From RGIG2000 sp045612665 (GTDB lineage Bacteria > Bacillota > Clostridia > Oscillospirales > CAG-272), in NCBI GenBank assembly GCA_045612665.1, contig JAZKZO010000048.1:1-46657 (forward strand): DNA of 46,657 nucleotides, read 5' to 3'. The translations under genes were made by a program, and so were the position numbers. Shown here piece after piece: positions 7,334 to 16,005 of this stretch (positions are counted from its first letter, which is position 1; every line of letters begins with the position of its first letter). Below the pieces are notes generated by a model. It was not told the DNA's origin and made no database searches. It saw nothing but the letters and a program-made list of their open reading frames with translations.

Positions 7334-9324
7334 TATATTTTAACCGTGAGCATTTTGTCCTTTTCAATAGGATATTTTTTGTCGCCTATAATAAGCGTTC
7401 CGCCGTCTATTCCTGAAAGAACGCTAACCTCGCCACCCTTAACCTTTACGTAAATTTCTGAGGTCGGTGTTGGCACCTTGCCCTCAATTTCGCCAAAGCA
7501 CATAAGATTTGGCTTAACCTCATATGACAAATAACCAACGTCGGTAGGACGTACACCGAGCGCATATTTGCCAAGCAAATAGATAGGAGAAGCACCCCAC
7601 GCGTGGCAAAGGCTCTTTTCATACTTGCCACCGTACATCTCGTAATGCTCAATACCACTCTTGGTTGGATCAAATTCTTCCCAAATAGTAGTAGCACCAA
7701 GACGGAGCATACCGCCCCAATAGCTGTGAAGCATATCGGTCATATATTTAAAGCTTCCGATTCGGCACATGGCATCAAGCTCGAAGAACTCAAAATAAGG
7801 GGTCGTAATTTTCGTTATATTATCATTGAAAATAACGTTGTTTATAATACTTTCCTTGCGCTCATCACTTGTATAATCAAAGAGAAGTGCAAAGATATTT
7901 GCGTGGCGAGTTACGTTTTTCTTGCCCGATTTATAATCGTCGATAAACGCGCCCTTTTCATCACACCAATATCTTTCGTTTATAGCGCCCTTCAAGAAAT
8001 CAAATTGCTTTTTGCATCTTGCACTCATCTCTAAATCGCCGTTTAGCTCGGCACATTTAGCCATACACTCATTTGCACGCGCAAGAAGCATTTGCTCAGC
8101 ACACATAGGACCGTTTGAGTCAAAAGTGGACCAGTCGATAAACACCCAGTCGTCAGGCTTTCTTTCGTACATTCCGTCCTTGTCAAGACGTCCCTCGATA
8201 AAATTCCAAATATCAAGCATATCAGGATAAATATCCGTTATAAAATCCTTGTCCGCTGTGTGGAAATAATATTCCCAAATGCTTATAATCCAATAAAATG
8301 TATAGTCGCAAATAGTGTTTATGTGCTTAGTTATAGGATCTGCACCGCGGAGCATACGAATAGAACGCTTAACTATGTCCCTGTCGTTTGCAAGATAATA
8401 GTTTACAAAGTAGCTTTGATATGCATCGCCACTCCAAACCCACCTGTCGCGCTTGATACCGTCGAAAAACGCCTCGCGAGAGTTTAGGAGCATCGTGTAA
8501 GCACAAATGTCCCAAAGCGTGTTTATTTCGTCGTTATCGCACTTAAACGCGCCCTTGTTTTCGAGTGGAAGATATTCAAGGTCGGCAAAAACGGTAAGCT
8601 CTGTGTCCAAATTAGGAATGAATAGATATCTAAACGCACAGCCTTGCGATTTGAAAGCACCGTCCTTTATTTTCGCGTTTATAACACAGTTTGCAAACTT
8701 GTAATCAGTTGCTTCCTCGTATGATTCACCAAGAGAAATCAAAAGCTCACAATCATCTCCCAAAACGGTTATAATTCCAAAGCTTTCCTTGCCAAAATCA
8801 TATAAAATACCACCGTCAACGCGCGCAACGCTAACAGGCTCAATTCTCTTATATGAAAACTTGAATTCTAGCGGATTGTCGCAGGGCTCGGTATAAAGAG
8901 AGCTATCTCCTGCGTGCCTTAAAGCCTTGTCGTCGCCACAGCTTACAAGCCAAGTCCTGTCCGATGCAAACACGTTTCCCTTACAGTAAAACGCAGGAAA
9001 ACCGTCGCACCTAAACCCCTGTACCTCGATTTTGTGCTTTCCGGGGCATAGCTCAACCTTAGAGCCCACAGGATATGATTTTTCGTCAATTATAGCACAA
9101 ACAAGGTCAGTGTTTGAATAAAATTCAAAAACCTCGCCTTCGGTAATTGTCGCTTCCTTAAAAAGAGAAGCATTGTGCTTTGGCGAATCAACACGCCACA
9201 TGGGATAATAATAGTTTGAGAGAACCTCTCCGTTTTTATATACTTTTGCGTGAGTGCGCCTATTGTGTAAAAGCATTCCGTGATAAAGCTCAAGGCTTCC
9301 GGGATGCCACATCCATTTTGCCAT
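7333..9324 (-). CDS. GH78-like alpha-L-rhamnosidase family glycosidase
   Basis: 663-residue intracellular enzyme with no signal peptide. N-terminal beta-sandwich domains (about 1-270) are followed by an (alpha/alpha)6 barrel (about 270-590) and a C-terminal beta-sandwich. The barrel begins with FFDGIKRDRWVWSGD, the counterpart of the DGxxRDExxWxGD signature of GH78 rhamnosidases. In that signature the second acidic residue is normally the general acid; here Arg/Trp occupy that region, so specificity may differ. The late barrel motif GATTIWEEFDP carries the second conserved Glu. It would release rhamnose or a related deoxy sugar from imported oligosaccharides. It stands alone under its own promoter (9355-9383), and GAGGTG precedes ATG 9324. 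Confidence 0.8.
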   Translation of the reverse strand: MAKWMWHPGSLELYHGMLLHNRRTHAKVYKNGEVLSNYYYPMWRVDSPKHNASLFKEATITEGEVFEFYSNTDLVCAIIDEKSYPVGSKVELCPGKHKIEVQGFRCDGFPAFYCKGNVFASDRTWLVSCGDDKALRHAGDSSLYTEPCDNPLEFKFSYKRIEPVSVARVDGGILYDFGKESFGIITVLGDDCELLISLGESYEEATDYKFANCVINAKIKDGAFKSQGCAFRYLFIPNLDTELTVFADLEYLPLENKGAFKCDNDEINTLWDICAYTMLLNSREAFFDGIKRDRWVWSGDAYQSYFVNYYLANDRDIVKRSIRMLRGADPITKHINTICDYTFYWIISIWEYYFHTADKDFITDIYPDMLDIWNFIEGRLDKDGMYERKPDDWVFIDWSTFDSNGPMCAEQMLLARANECMAKCAELNGDLEMSARCKKQFDFLKGAINERYWCDEKGAFIDDYKSGKKNVTRHANIFALLFDYTSDERKESIINNVIFNDNITKITTPYFEFFELDAMCRIGSFKYMTDMLHSYWGGMLRLGATTIWEEFDPTKSGIEHYEMYGGKYEKSLCHAWGASPIYLLGKYALGVRPTDVGYLSYEVKPNLMCFGEIEGKVPTPTSEIYVKVKGGEVSVLSGIDGGTLIIGDKKYPIEKDKMLTVKI

Positions 9325-9354
9325 AATAACACCTCAAATATGTTCGTTACCTTT

Positions 9355-9383
9355 ACTTTATCATAAAATGATAAAATTATCAA
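9355..9383 (-). promoter_or_regulatory. Extended -10 promoter of the GH78-like gene, with overlapping palindrome
   Basis: Read on the minus strand: TTGATA (9378-9383), 17-bp spacer ending TGA, TAAAGT (9355-9360). The palindrome TTTATCAT-AAA-ATGATAAA at 9357-9375 covers the spacer and -10 box, a position suited to an operator. Confidence 0.7.
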
Positions 9384-9395
9384 TATGTATAAACA

Positions 9396-9421
9396 AAAAA
9401 CACCTCAAAAGAGGTGTTTTT
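9396..9421 (-). terminator. Terminator of the fused ABC transporter gene
   Basis: Stem AAAAACACCTC / AAAA / GAGGTGTTTTT, with a T-run on the minus strand 8 bases after the stop codon of the gene at 9429-12950. Confidence 0.8.
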
Positions 9422-9428
9422 GTCTTAA

Positions 9429-12400
9429 TTATTTGCGATTCTTGATAGCATCAATCGGCTTCATAGAGGCAATCTTCTTAACAGGGAAGAATGTCGCAAT
9501 GATAGCAACAAGGAGTGAAACGCCAAGCAAGAGACCGATTTGTCTTATACCGAATGTAAGGAAGGTGATAAGAAGTCCTATCTCGTTTCTGAATATGTCG
9601 TTGATGATATATACGACAACTCCGGTTGCTGTAAGCGCAAGAACGAAGTTTATCATAGAGATAATAAACGATTCCGCAAAGAAAATCATAAATACGTCGT
9701 TCGAGCGAGAACCGATGGCACGGAGAATACCGATTTCCTGCTTCTTGTGTGAGATACTTGTCGCAATGAAGTTGGAGAGCATAAGCGATGCGAACAACGC
9801 AAAGCCAAGACCAACGTAGAGGAACACCTGACCCAAAATGCCAAGAGTTTCGTCAATCATATTGAGTTCCTCGGTAACGGAGTTTCTAAGTGCAAATCTT
9901 GCCATTCCGTCATAGTGAGAGTTCTCATATGAGAATTTCGAAATCTCGTGTACACCGGCTCTATCCTTAGGCATAGGAGCTACAACGTAGCTGTAATCAC
10001 CCATTGAAATCTCGTCAACGAGCGCGTCGTAAATCTCGTTTGCAACAACAATCTTTACGCCTGCCTCGGTAGTGATACCGACAACTCTTGCATCCTTGCT
10101 TTCCTCATTTGTGTAATTGTTGCCGTAAGATTGATATATTATTGCGAGGTTAATAGGTGTATTCTTGAGCTCGTTAATCGCATATTCAACGTAAGAGCTC
10201 TTTGCGCGCTCTATTTCATCAGCGGAAAGCGATGATGGATAATTAGAGTCGTTTATAGCGTTGCTATACTCGTTTTTGTAGCTTGAGAATGAACTGTAGT
10301 AGTTTGTAATGTATACAGTTTCATCCTTTTCTGGATCATATTGCTGATATTGAGAATACCAGCTTGGCTTTGTGTCAGCCTTTTCAGCCGCTTCTATTGC
10401 ATCGTAGAACGTTTCAAGTGCAAGATTTGCATAGAGGATCTCCAAACGGGAGCTTTCATAATCTGCCTTGGTAATGCCCCAGAAGAGCTCATAGGTTTCA
10501 CCATTAGGGAATTTAATCGATCTCGACTTGTATTGCTCGTATGTTACTAGCTTGTCGGTAAGATCGTATTTTTCCAAAAGGCTCTCGTAGAATGATTTTC
10601 CATCATAGAGATCACAGTCGTTTGAGGTTGCATAGTTAGAGAATGTATATGCGAGAGATTTAACGTTCAAAACGTATTTTTGCTCGTCATCGTTCCAATC
10701 TGAGCACCAAGCCTCGTCAAAGCTTTCATCAATTGTCTTTATATATGCAATAGCCTCATCGGTGTGATCCTTTGCATACGCATATGCGGCAATTGCATCA
10801 AGGAGGTATTGATTGCTTTCAAATGTATAGTTGCCGTTGAATTGTGCGTATTCAGCCTCAATTCCGGTGTTAAACTCGATGGCGCTTAAATTAGGACGCT
10901 CATCCTTGCCCTCGTCGCCACCAAACATATGGTTTTCTTTGTTCAAAAGCATACCTATTTGGCTAACAGGAACAATGACGTCGTATTTGCCGAGTGTGGT
11001 TACAGGCTCGTCGGTAATCCATTGAACCTTTGATACGTTGATTTGAGAAAGCTTGTGTAGATTGTAGAAGTATGTTGGCCAGCCTTCGTAGTTGTTGTCT
11101 CCAAGCGCTGCGTTTTTGTCCTTATATTTAACCATTTGGAAGCTACCGTTTTTAACGTTTGAACGGTCTTGGTTAAGTATTGCACTAACATTCTCGAACA
11201 AATCCTGATGAACAAACATTACTGCGTGAAGCGAGTAATTCTTTGCGGCCTCAAGCTCACTTGCGATAACCATATTAAGAAGGTTTCCGTCGTTTCTTGT
11301 ATCTGCAAGCACCTCGTAGCGAGATGTGTCAAAGCCTGTTTCCAAAATGCCGACAATCTTATATTTTTGTGATGGAATGCTCCAGTTAATCTGTACGGTG
11401 ATTTCCTTGCCAATCATATCGGCAACAGAGTTAATTTGTATAATATCAGAAACACCGGTTTCTTCGTTTGGTTGAAGGAATCCGTTCTTTACGTAATATT
11501 CGGCAACAAATTTAGGAATAACGATTTCATTCTTGTTTTCAGGAAGCTTGCTTCCGGGAACAAGAGAATAGTTAAATGATGAAATCAAATTCTCGTTAAG
11601 CACCGAAATACCGGAGAAGTTTCTAGGATAAATCATCGACCAGTCGTATCTTGAATCGCTACCTGAAGCAAGCTCACTTGTGTAGCTGAGGTCCATATTG
11701 TATCCGCCAAGAACAGGCATAAACTTAAGATTTGTTTGCTCTTCAAGAATAGCAACCTCGTCCTTGGAAATGTACTTATCCCATTCTTCCCAATAGAACT
11801 CATCGGGCTCGTTTATGTCGTAAATCCACTTTGTTTGCTTTTGGAATGAAGCATAGTCAATTCCCGAGTCGATAAGTGAGTCGGTACAGGTAGTTATGCT
11901 GTCGTACGAAGCAACGGAGTCGGCAAGACCGAAAAGTGCAAATGCGATAAATGAAAGAAGAATTGTAAATACAAGACGTACCTTCTTGTATTTAAGTCCG
12001 CTTGAACCAAGCTTAAACGCATTTTTAAGAGAAAGCCTTGATTTTATAAGTTTAAAATCCTTGTTGGTTCTTGCTGGGATTTTGTTTTCATCGGTATTTT
12101 TGAAGATTTTGTTCTGTCTTTTATCGTTGATGATAAGAGAAGTGTTGCTCTTAATCTTCTTAATGTACTCGTTGATTGCAATTCTGTCAGCGTCGGTAAG
12201 CTCATAGCCGTCCTTAATTGTAATTTCCTTACCAACGTAGGAAAGGTTAGGCTCTTCAGCGTTTTCAGTTGCTTCCTTGTCGTACTCAACGTCGGAAATT
12301 ATCCTACCGTCGGCAAGCTCGATAATTCTATCGGCATAAAGCTCGGAAAATTCTCTGTCGTGAGAAACGATAAGCACGAGCTTCTTTTTGGAAAGCTCCT

Positions 12401-12950
12401 TAAGCGTGTCAAATACCTGACGTCCTGTGTTGGAGTCAAGCGCACCTGTCGGCTCGTCGGCCATAATGATTTCAGGATTTTTAACAAGAGCACGGGCAAT
12501 AGCAACTCTTTGCTTTTGACCGCCGGAAAGCTCGTTTGGCTTTCTTGCGCCAAGTCCTGCGAGGTCAACCTCTGTCAAAATCGAGTTGATTTCCTCGTTT
12601 GTAGCCTTGCGTCCCTGCAATTCGATAGCAAGAGCAATGTTAGCACCTACTGTAAATTCCTCGAGAATGTTGTACTCTTGGAAAATAAAGCCAACGTAGG
12701 TGTTACGGTAGCTGTCGAAGTGAGACTGCTTGAATTCCTTGGACGACTGACCCTTGATAAAGATTTCACCTGAATCGATTGTGTCAAGACCACCAAGAAC
12801 GTTAAGAAGTGTAGATTTACCACTACCACTCTTACCAAGCACGAACACCATACCGGTGTCAGGCAAACGAACAGAAACATTGTCAAGGGCGTGAACCTCT
12901 ACGCCCTTTTTGGGCGAATATTTCTTTCGTAGATTTTTTGCTTCAATCAT
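9429..12950 (-). CDS. ABC transporter, ATPase fused to FtsX/MacB-type permease with large ectodomain
   Basis: 1173 residues. The N-terminal ATPase (about 1-235) has Walker A GKSGSGKST, signature LSGGQKQR, Walker B MADEPTGALD and the switch His in SHD, as in LolD/MacB/BceA-type ATPases. A charged linker leads to one membrane helix (about 330-350), an extracellular region of roughly 680 residues, then three helices with an FtsX domain (about 1030-1173) ending in the usual KKIASMKPIDAIKNRK. The four-helix permease plus ATPase forms a mechanotransmission-type transporter after dimerisation. These act on lipoproteins, peptides or antimicrobial compounds, or activate hydrolases, rather than moving small solutes. 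An AGGAG site precedes ATG 12950. No partner gene or two-component system is adjacent. Confidence 0.9.
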   Translation of the reverse strand: MIEAKNLRKKYSPKKGVEVHALDNVSVRLPDTGMVFVLGKSGSGKSTLLNVLGGLDTIDSGEIFIKGQSSKEFKQSHFDSYRNTYVGFIFQEYNILEEFTVGANIALAIELQGRKATNEEINSILTEVDLAGLGARKPNELSGGQKQRVAIARALVKNPEIIMADEPTGALDSNTGRQVFDTLKELSKKKLVLIVSHDREFSELYADRIIELADGRIISDVEYDKEATENAEEPNLSYVGKEITIKDGYELTDADRIAINEYIKKIKSNTSLIINDKRQNKIFKNTDENKIPARTNKDFKLIKSRLSLKNAFKLGSSGLKYKKVRLVFTILLSFIAFALFGLADSVASYDSITTCTDSLIDSGIDYASFQKQTKWIYDINEPDEFYWEEWDKYISKDEVAILEEQTNLKFMPVLGGYNMDLSYTSELASGSDSRYDWSMIYPRNFSGISVLNENLISSFNYSLVPGSKLPENKNEIVIPKFVAEYYVKNGFLQPNEETGVSDIIQINSVADMIGKEITVQINWSIPSQKYKIVGILETGFDTSRYEVLADTRNDGNLLNMVIASELEAAKNYSLHAVMFVHQDLFENVSAILNQDRSNVKNGSFQMVKYKDKNAALGDNNYEGWPTYFYNLHKLSQINVSKVQWITDEPVTTLGKYDVIVPVSQIGMLLNKENHMFGGDEGKDERPNLSAIEFNTGIEAEYAQFNGNYTFESNQYLLDAIAAYAYAKDHTDEAIAYIKTIDESFDEAWCSDWNDDEQKYVLNVKSLAYTFSNYATSNDCDLYDGKSFYESLLEKYDLTDKLVTYEQYKSRSIKFPNGETYELFWGITKADYESSRLEILYANLALETFYDAIEAAEKADTKPSWYSQYQQYDPEKDETVYITNYYSSFSSYKNEYSNAINDSNYPSSLSADEIERAKSSYVEYAINELKNTPINLAIIYQSYGNNYTNEESKDARVVGITTEAGVKIVVANEIYDALVDEISMGDYSYVVAPMPKDRAGVHEISKFSYENSHYDGMARFALRNSVTEELNMIDETLGILGQVFLYVGLGFALFASLMLSNFIATSISHKKQEIGILRAIGSRSNDVFMIFFAESFIISMINFVLALTATGVVVYIINDIFRNEIGLLITFLTFGIRQIGLLLGVSLLVAIIATFFPVKKIASMKPIDAIKNRK

Positions 12951-12994
12951 AAATTATATCTCTCCTGTAATAGAATAAAGTATTACAAATCTAT

Positions 12995-13012
12995 TTTATC
13001 ATACATGATAAA
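12995..13012. promoter_or_regulatory. Palindrome over the ABC gene -10 box (possible operator)
   Basis: Perfect inverted repeat TTTATCAT-AC-ATGATAAA. Nearly the same half-sites (TTTATCAT/ATGATAAA, 3-base spacer) occur at 9357-9375 in the promoter of the neighbouring gene, so one regulator may bind both. Part of the resemblance comes from both sites containing an extended -10 TGATAAA. Confidence 0.4.
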
Positions 13013-13151
13013 TACACCTTTTCTTATAGTAAACATTTTTACTACTACAAATTCCGGCTAAGATTAGAATGGAGTGATAAGAATGCGAAAATAAACGCTA
13101 AAGTCGCAAAACAATGACAAAAACGGACAAAAAACGCCTTGGAATATTATA

Positions 13152-13169
13152 TATGAACATATGCTCATA
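13152..13169. promoter_or_regulatory. Near-palindrome upstream of the nucleotidyltransferase-like gene
   Basis: TATGAACATATGCTCATA is an 18-bp inverted repeat with one mismatched pair, in the middle of the divergent intergenic region. It could be a regulator site for either neighbour. No regulator gene is adjacent. Confidence 0.35.
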
Positions 13170-13276
13170 CATAATAAAAGTGTGAAAATTTTGGTAAAAA
13201 TCGAATAGAATTGTTTAAATAGAATAAAAGCTGATAAGAATAAAATAAAAAACAAATCAAATTAAAGGAGAATAAT

Positions 13277-13903
13277 ATGAAGGCAATAATTTTACCAAGC
13301 GACACAAAATCACCTGCCGTAGCATTAGCGGGAGCTATGGCACAAATCGGGGGAGTGCCGATAATTTTTCATGTTATAAGAATGCTTGAAAGCGCAGGAG
13401 TAAGCAAAATTATTGTGTGCGACAATAGCGATTCGAGCGAGCTTGAGGAGCTTTTAAAGAAAAGTCAAGACAAAATCGAAAGGGCACAAATAGAGCATTT
13501 TCGAGTATCAAGCGACCTCAAAAGCGCTCAAATAATCGAAAAATGCAGAAAATTTGACCTTGAAAACACGTTTTTTGCAGTGCCAAATGATGTAATCACC
13601 GATTTAGACCTTAAAAAAATGCTTGATTTTCATAAAAAAGAGGGAAGGGTTGCCACGGTTTTGATAGCTGAAAATAAAAAATACTTTGTCGCGCTCGGTA
13701 GTGATTCGGCATATGAAAGCAAGATTGTAAATTCCGAAATTTATGTCTTTGAGTGTGAAATCGTCGACTATTGCGAGGGCGCAAAGCGTCTTGACGGAGA
13801 GGTGCTTATAAGAGTTGCCGAGGACGATGAGCTCTCAATTTTTAATAACGGTAGCTTCATTCAAAAATGTAGCTCTACAATTTCAAATACTACTAATTCG
13901 TGA
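13277..13903 (+). CDS. Degenerate nucleotidyltransferase-like protein
   Basis: 208 residues, cytoplasmic. The start MKAIILPSD...GGVPIIFHVIRMLESAGVSKIIV follows the layout of glucose-1-phosphate-type nucleotidyltransferases (MKAVILAGG...KPLLPV..PLIEHVL..L...GI..I.V). However, the GxGTR nucleotide-binding loop and the following KPM/KPL lysine are missing. A later segment (FFAVPNDVITDLDLKKMLDFHKKEG) keeps the position where active enzymes have the GDxxxxxD metal-binding motif, again with changed residues. It is also shorter than typical family members and lacks a C-terminal hexapeptide domain. It probably has the fold but not the activity. RBS AAAGGAG precedes ATG 13277. It is a single gene between divergent and convergent neighbours. 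Confidence 0.55.
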   Translation: MKAIILPSDTKSPAVALAGAMAQIGGVPIIFHVIRMLESAGVSKIIVCDNSDSSELEELLKKSQDKIERAQIEHFRVSSDLKSAQIIEKCRKFDLENTFFAVPNDVITDLDLKKMLDFHKKEGRVATVLIAENKKYFVALGSDSAYESKIVNSEIYVFECEIVDYCEGAKRLDGEVLIRVAEDDELSIFNNGSFIQKCSSTISNTTNS

Positions 13904-13946
13904 ATTTTGGAATTTTTGAATTTAAAAATTCATCACTATAGTATAG

Positions 13947-13978
13947 AAAAAGCAACGAATTTCTTCGTTGCTTTTTTA
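13947..13978 (+). terminator. Bidirectional terminator
   Basis: Stem GCAACGAA / TTTC / TTCGTTGC flanked by an A-run and a T-run. It sits between the plus-strand gene ending at 13903 and the minus-strand ABC gene ending at 13981. Confidence 0.85.
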
Positions 13979-13980
13979 TT

Positions 13981-16005
13981 TTATTCGTCGAAATCAAACG
14001 AGCCCGTGTAGAGCTGATAATATTTGCCCTTTAGAGCAAGAAGCTCATCGTGTGAGCCACGCTCGATAATTCTACCCTTATCAAGAACCATAATAACGTT
14101 AGAGTTTTTGATGGTTGAGAGTCGGTGTGCAATAACGAAAACCGTACGTCCCTGCATAAGAGAATCAAGACCTGCCGAAACAAGTGATTCGGTACGAGTA
14201 TCAATAGAAGAGGTAGCCTCGTCCAAAATCATAACGGGTGGATCGGCAACCGCAGCTCTTGCAATAGAGATAAGCTGTCTTTGTCCCTGTGAAAGGTCGC
14301 TTCCGTTACCTGAAATAACGGTATTATATCCGTCGGGAAGCATAGAAATGAACGAATGTGCATTTGCACGCTTTGCCGCCTCAATACACTCCTCGTCGGT
14401 TGCATCAAGCTTGCCGTATCTTATGTTGTCAATAACAGTACCTGTAAAGAGGTTAACCTCTTGCAAAACGATACCGAGAGAGCGCCTTAGGTCGTCCTTC
14501 TTGATTTTGTTAATATTTATGCCGTCATAACGGATTTTTCCGTCGGCAATATCGTAGAATCGGTTAATAAGGTTGGTAATAGTCGTTTTTCCCGCTCCTG
14601 TCGCACCGACAAAGGCAATTTTTTGTCCGGGCTCAGCATAAAGGGATATATCGTGGAGAACAATCTTGTCCTCAACGTAACCAAAGTCAACCTCCTTCAT
14701 TCGTACGTCGCCACGCACTCTCGTATAGGTGATAGTGCCATCTCCGTGAGGATGACGCCAAGCCCAAATTCCTGTGCGATTTGTCGTTTCGTGAAGCTCT
14801 CCGTTTTCGTCCTCGTATGCGTTTACGAGAGTAACGTATCCGTCGTCAACCTCGCTCTCCTCATCCATTAGCTCGAAAACTCTTTCAGCACCTGCAAGAC
14901 CCATAATAATGGCGTTTGCTTGGTTGGAAAGCTGAGAAACGTTGTTTGTAAATTGCTTAGACAAGCCCAAAAAGGCAACGACAGTACCTATTTGGAAAAT
15001 TTCCGTTCCTGCAATAGAAACGTTCTTTGCTCCGAAAATATAGAGCATAGAGCCTGCGAAAATAAGGAAAACGTAGAGAATATGTCCTATGTTATTCATA
15101 ATAGGCATAAGAGTATTCGCTCTTATATTTGCCTTTGTCGCATTATCGCAAAGCTTGGAGTTGAGAGCGTCGAATTTCTCCTTGCTCTTGTCCTCGTGAT
15201 TGAATACCTTAACGACCTTTTGACCGTTAATCATTTCCTCAATGTAACCTTCGGTTACACCAAGGGAAATTTGTTGCTTTTTAAAATACTTAGCACCGCT
15301 TCCGCCGATTTTCTTCGAAACTATCGACATAACAATAACGCCAAGGAAAACGACGAGCGTCATCCAAAAGCTCATATAGAGCATAAGCGAGGTTGCAGTC
15401 AAAAGAATAATCGAGGTTGTTATAAGCTGTGGAAGTGATTGAGAAATAAGCTGTCTTAAAGCATCAATATCGTTTGTGTAGTGGGACATAATGTCGCCAC
15501 GGGCATTTGTATCAAAATACTTGATAGGAAGCTTTTGCATCTTCTTATACATAAGCATACGAAGCTTGTGTAGCGAGCCCTGTGTAACTACCGCCATTGT
15601 CCTTGTTTGAATAAAAGCACAAGCAAGACCGATAACGTAAATTCCCGCAAGAATTGATAGAGCAATACCTATTCTTCTGAAATGGTCGCCCATAATTTCA
15701 TCGATTTTTTCTTGCTTTTTTGCTTCAAACTTGGCAATCTCTGCCTCAGTCATCGTTGCCCTTTCCTCGTCGTTTAGGGTAAGCTCGTCGAGCGCATCTG
15801 ATGCCGTGTTTACAACGTACTCCTGAAAAATAGAAGGAGAAGCAGTAGCAACAGCGTTAAGACAAATACAAACGAGAACCAAAATAAACGGCGCCTTGTA
15901 GAAGGAGAAGAGTAGCTTCAAAAATCTAAGGAACGTGCCCTTTTTAACCTTTTTCATAGGTCTTCCCATTGCGGGCTGACGTGGATTTTTTACGGTTTTA
16001 TTCAT
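13981..16005 (-). CDS. ABC exporter subunit, half-transporter with canonical ATPase site
   Basis: 674-residue exporter half: six membrane helices (about 35-360) and a nucleotide-binding domain (about 440-670). Walker A GATGAGKTT, signature LSQGQ, Walker B MILDEAT with the catalytic Glu, and the H-loop IAHRLS are all present. An acidic/lysine-rich loop (about 90-120) lies after the first helix, and an extra loop of about 45 residues (395-440) separates the membrane and ATPase domains. The gene overlaps the end of the upstream partner by 4 bases, so translation is coupled. The two halves should form a heterodimer of the TM287/288 or BmrCD type. This half supplies the catalytically competent residues. 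The substrate is unknown (drugs, lipids or peptides). Confidence 0.92.
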   Translation of the reverse strand: MNKTVKNPRQPAMGRPMKKVKKGTFLRFLKLLFSFYKAPFILVLVCICLNAVATASPSIFQEYVVNTASDALDELTLNDEERATMTEAEIAKFEAKKQEKIDEIMGDHFRRIGIALSILAGIYVIGLACAFIQTRTMAVVTQGSLHKLRMLMYKKMQKLPIKYFDTNARGDIMSHYTNDIDALRQLISQSLPQLITTSIILLTATSLMLYMSFWMTLVVFLGVIVMSIVSKKIGGSGAKYFKKQQISLGVTEGYIEEMINGQKVVKVFNHEDKSKEKFDALNSKLCDNATKANIRANTLMPIMNNIGHILYVFLIFAGSMLYIFGAKNVSIAGTEIFQIGTVVAFLGLSKQFTNNVSQLSNQANAIIMGLAGAERVFELMDEESEVDDGYVTLVNAYEDENGELHETTNRTGIWAWRHPHGDGTITYTRVRGDVRMKEVDFGYVEDKIVLHDISLYAEPGQKIAFVGATGAGKTTITNLINRFYDIADGKIRYDGININKIKKDDLRRSLGIVLQEVNLFTGTVIDNIRYGKLDATDEECIEAAKRANAHSFISMLPDGYNTVISGNGSDLSQGQRQLISIARAAVADPPVMILDEATSSIDTRTESLVSAGLDSLMQGRTVFVIAHRLSTIKNSNVIMVLDKGRIIERGSHDELLALKGKYYQLYTGSFDFDE

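Larger units (their letters stand above)
12951..13276. other. 326-bp divergent intergenic region with two palindromes
   Basis: No gene is supported. For the minus-strand ABC gene there is an extended -10 element (TGA-TAAAAT, -10 at 12993-12998) but no good -35. The palindrome TTTATCAT-AC-ATGATAAA (12995-13012) overlaps it. For the plus-strand gene at 13277 a weak TTGTTT (13211-13216) with an 18-bp spacer ending TGA precedes TAAGAA. A near-palindrome TATGAACATATGCTCATA lies at 13152-13169. Confidence 0.5.

Noticed and set aside
9385..9819. Open frame of 144 codons opposite the ABC gene
   Set aside because: It lies entirely on the antisense strand of a well-supported gene and its protein shows no family features.
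14920..15438. Open frame of 172 codons opposite the ABC exporter gene
   Set aside because: Antisense shadow of a conserved membrane domain; no ribosome binding site or recognisable motif.
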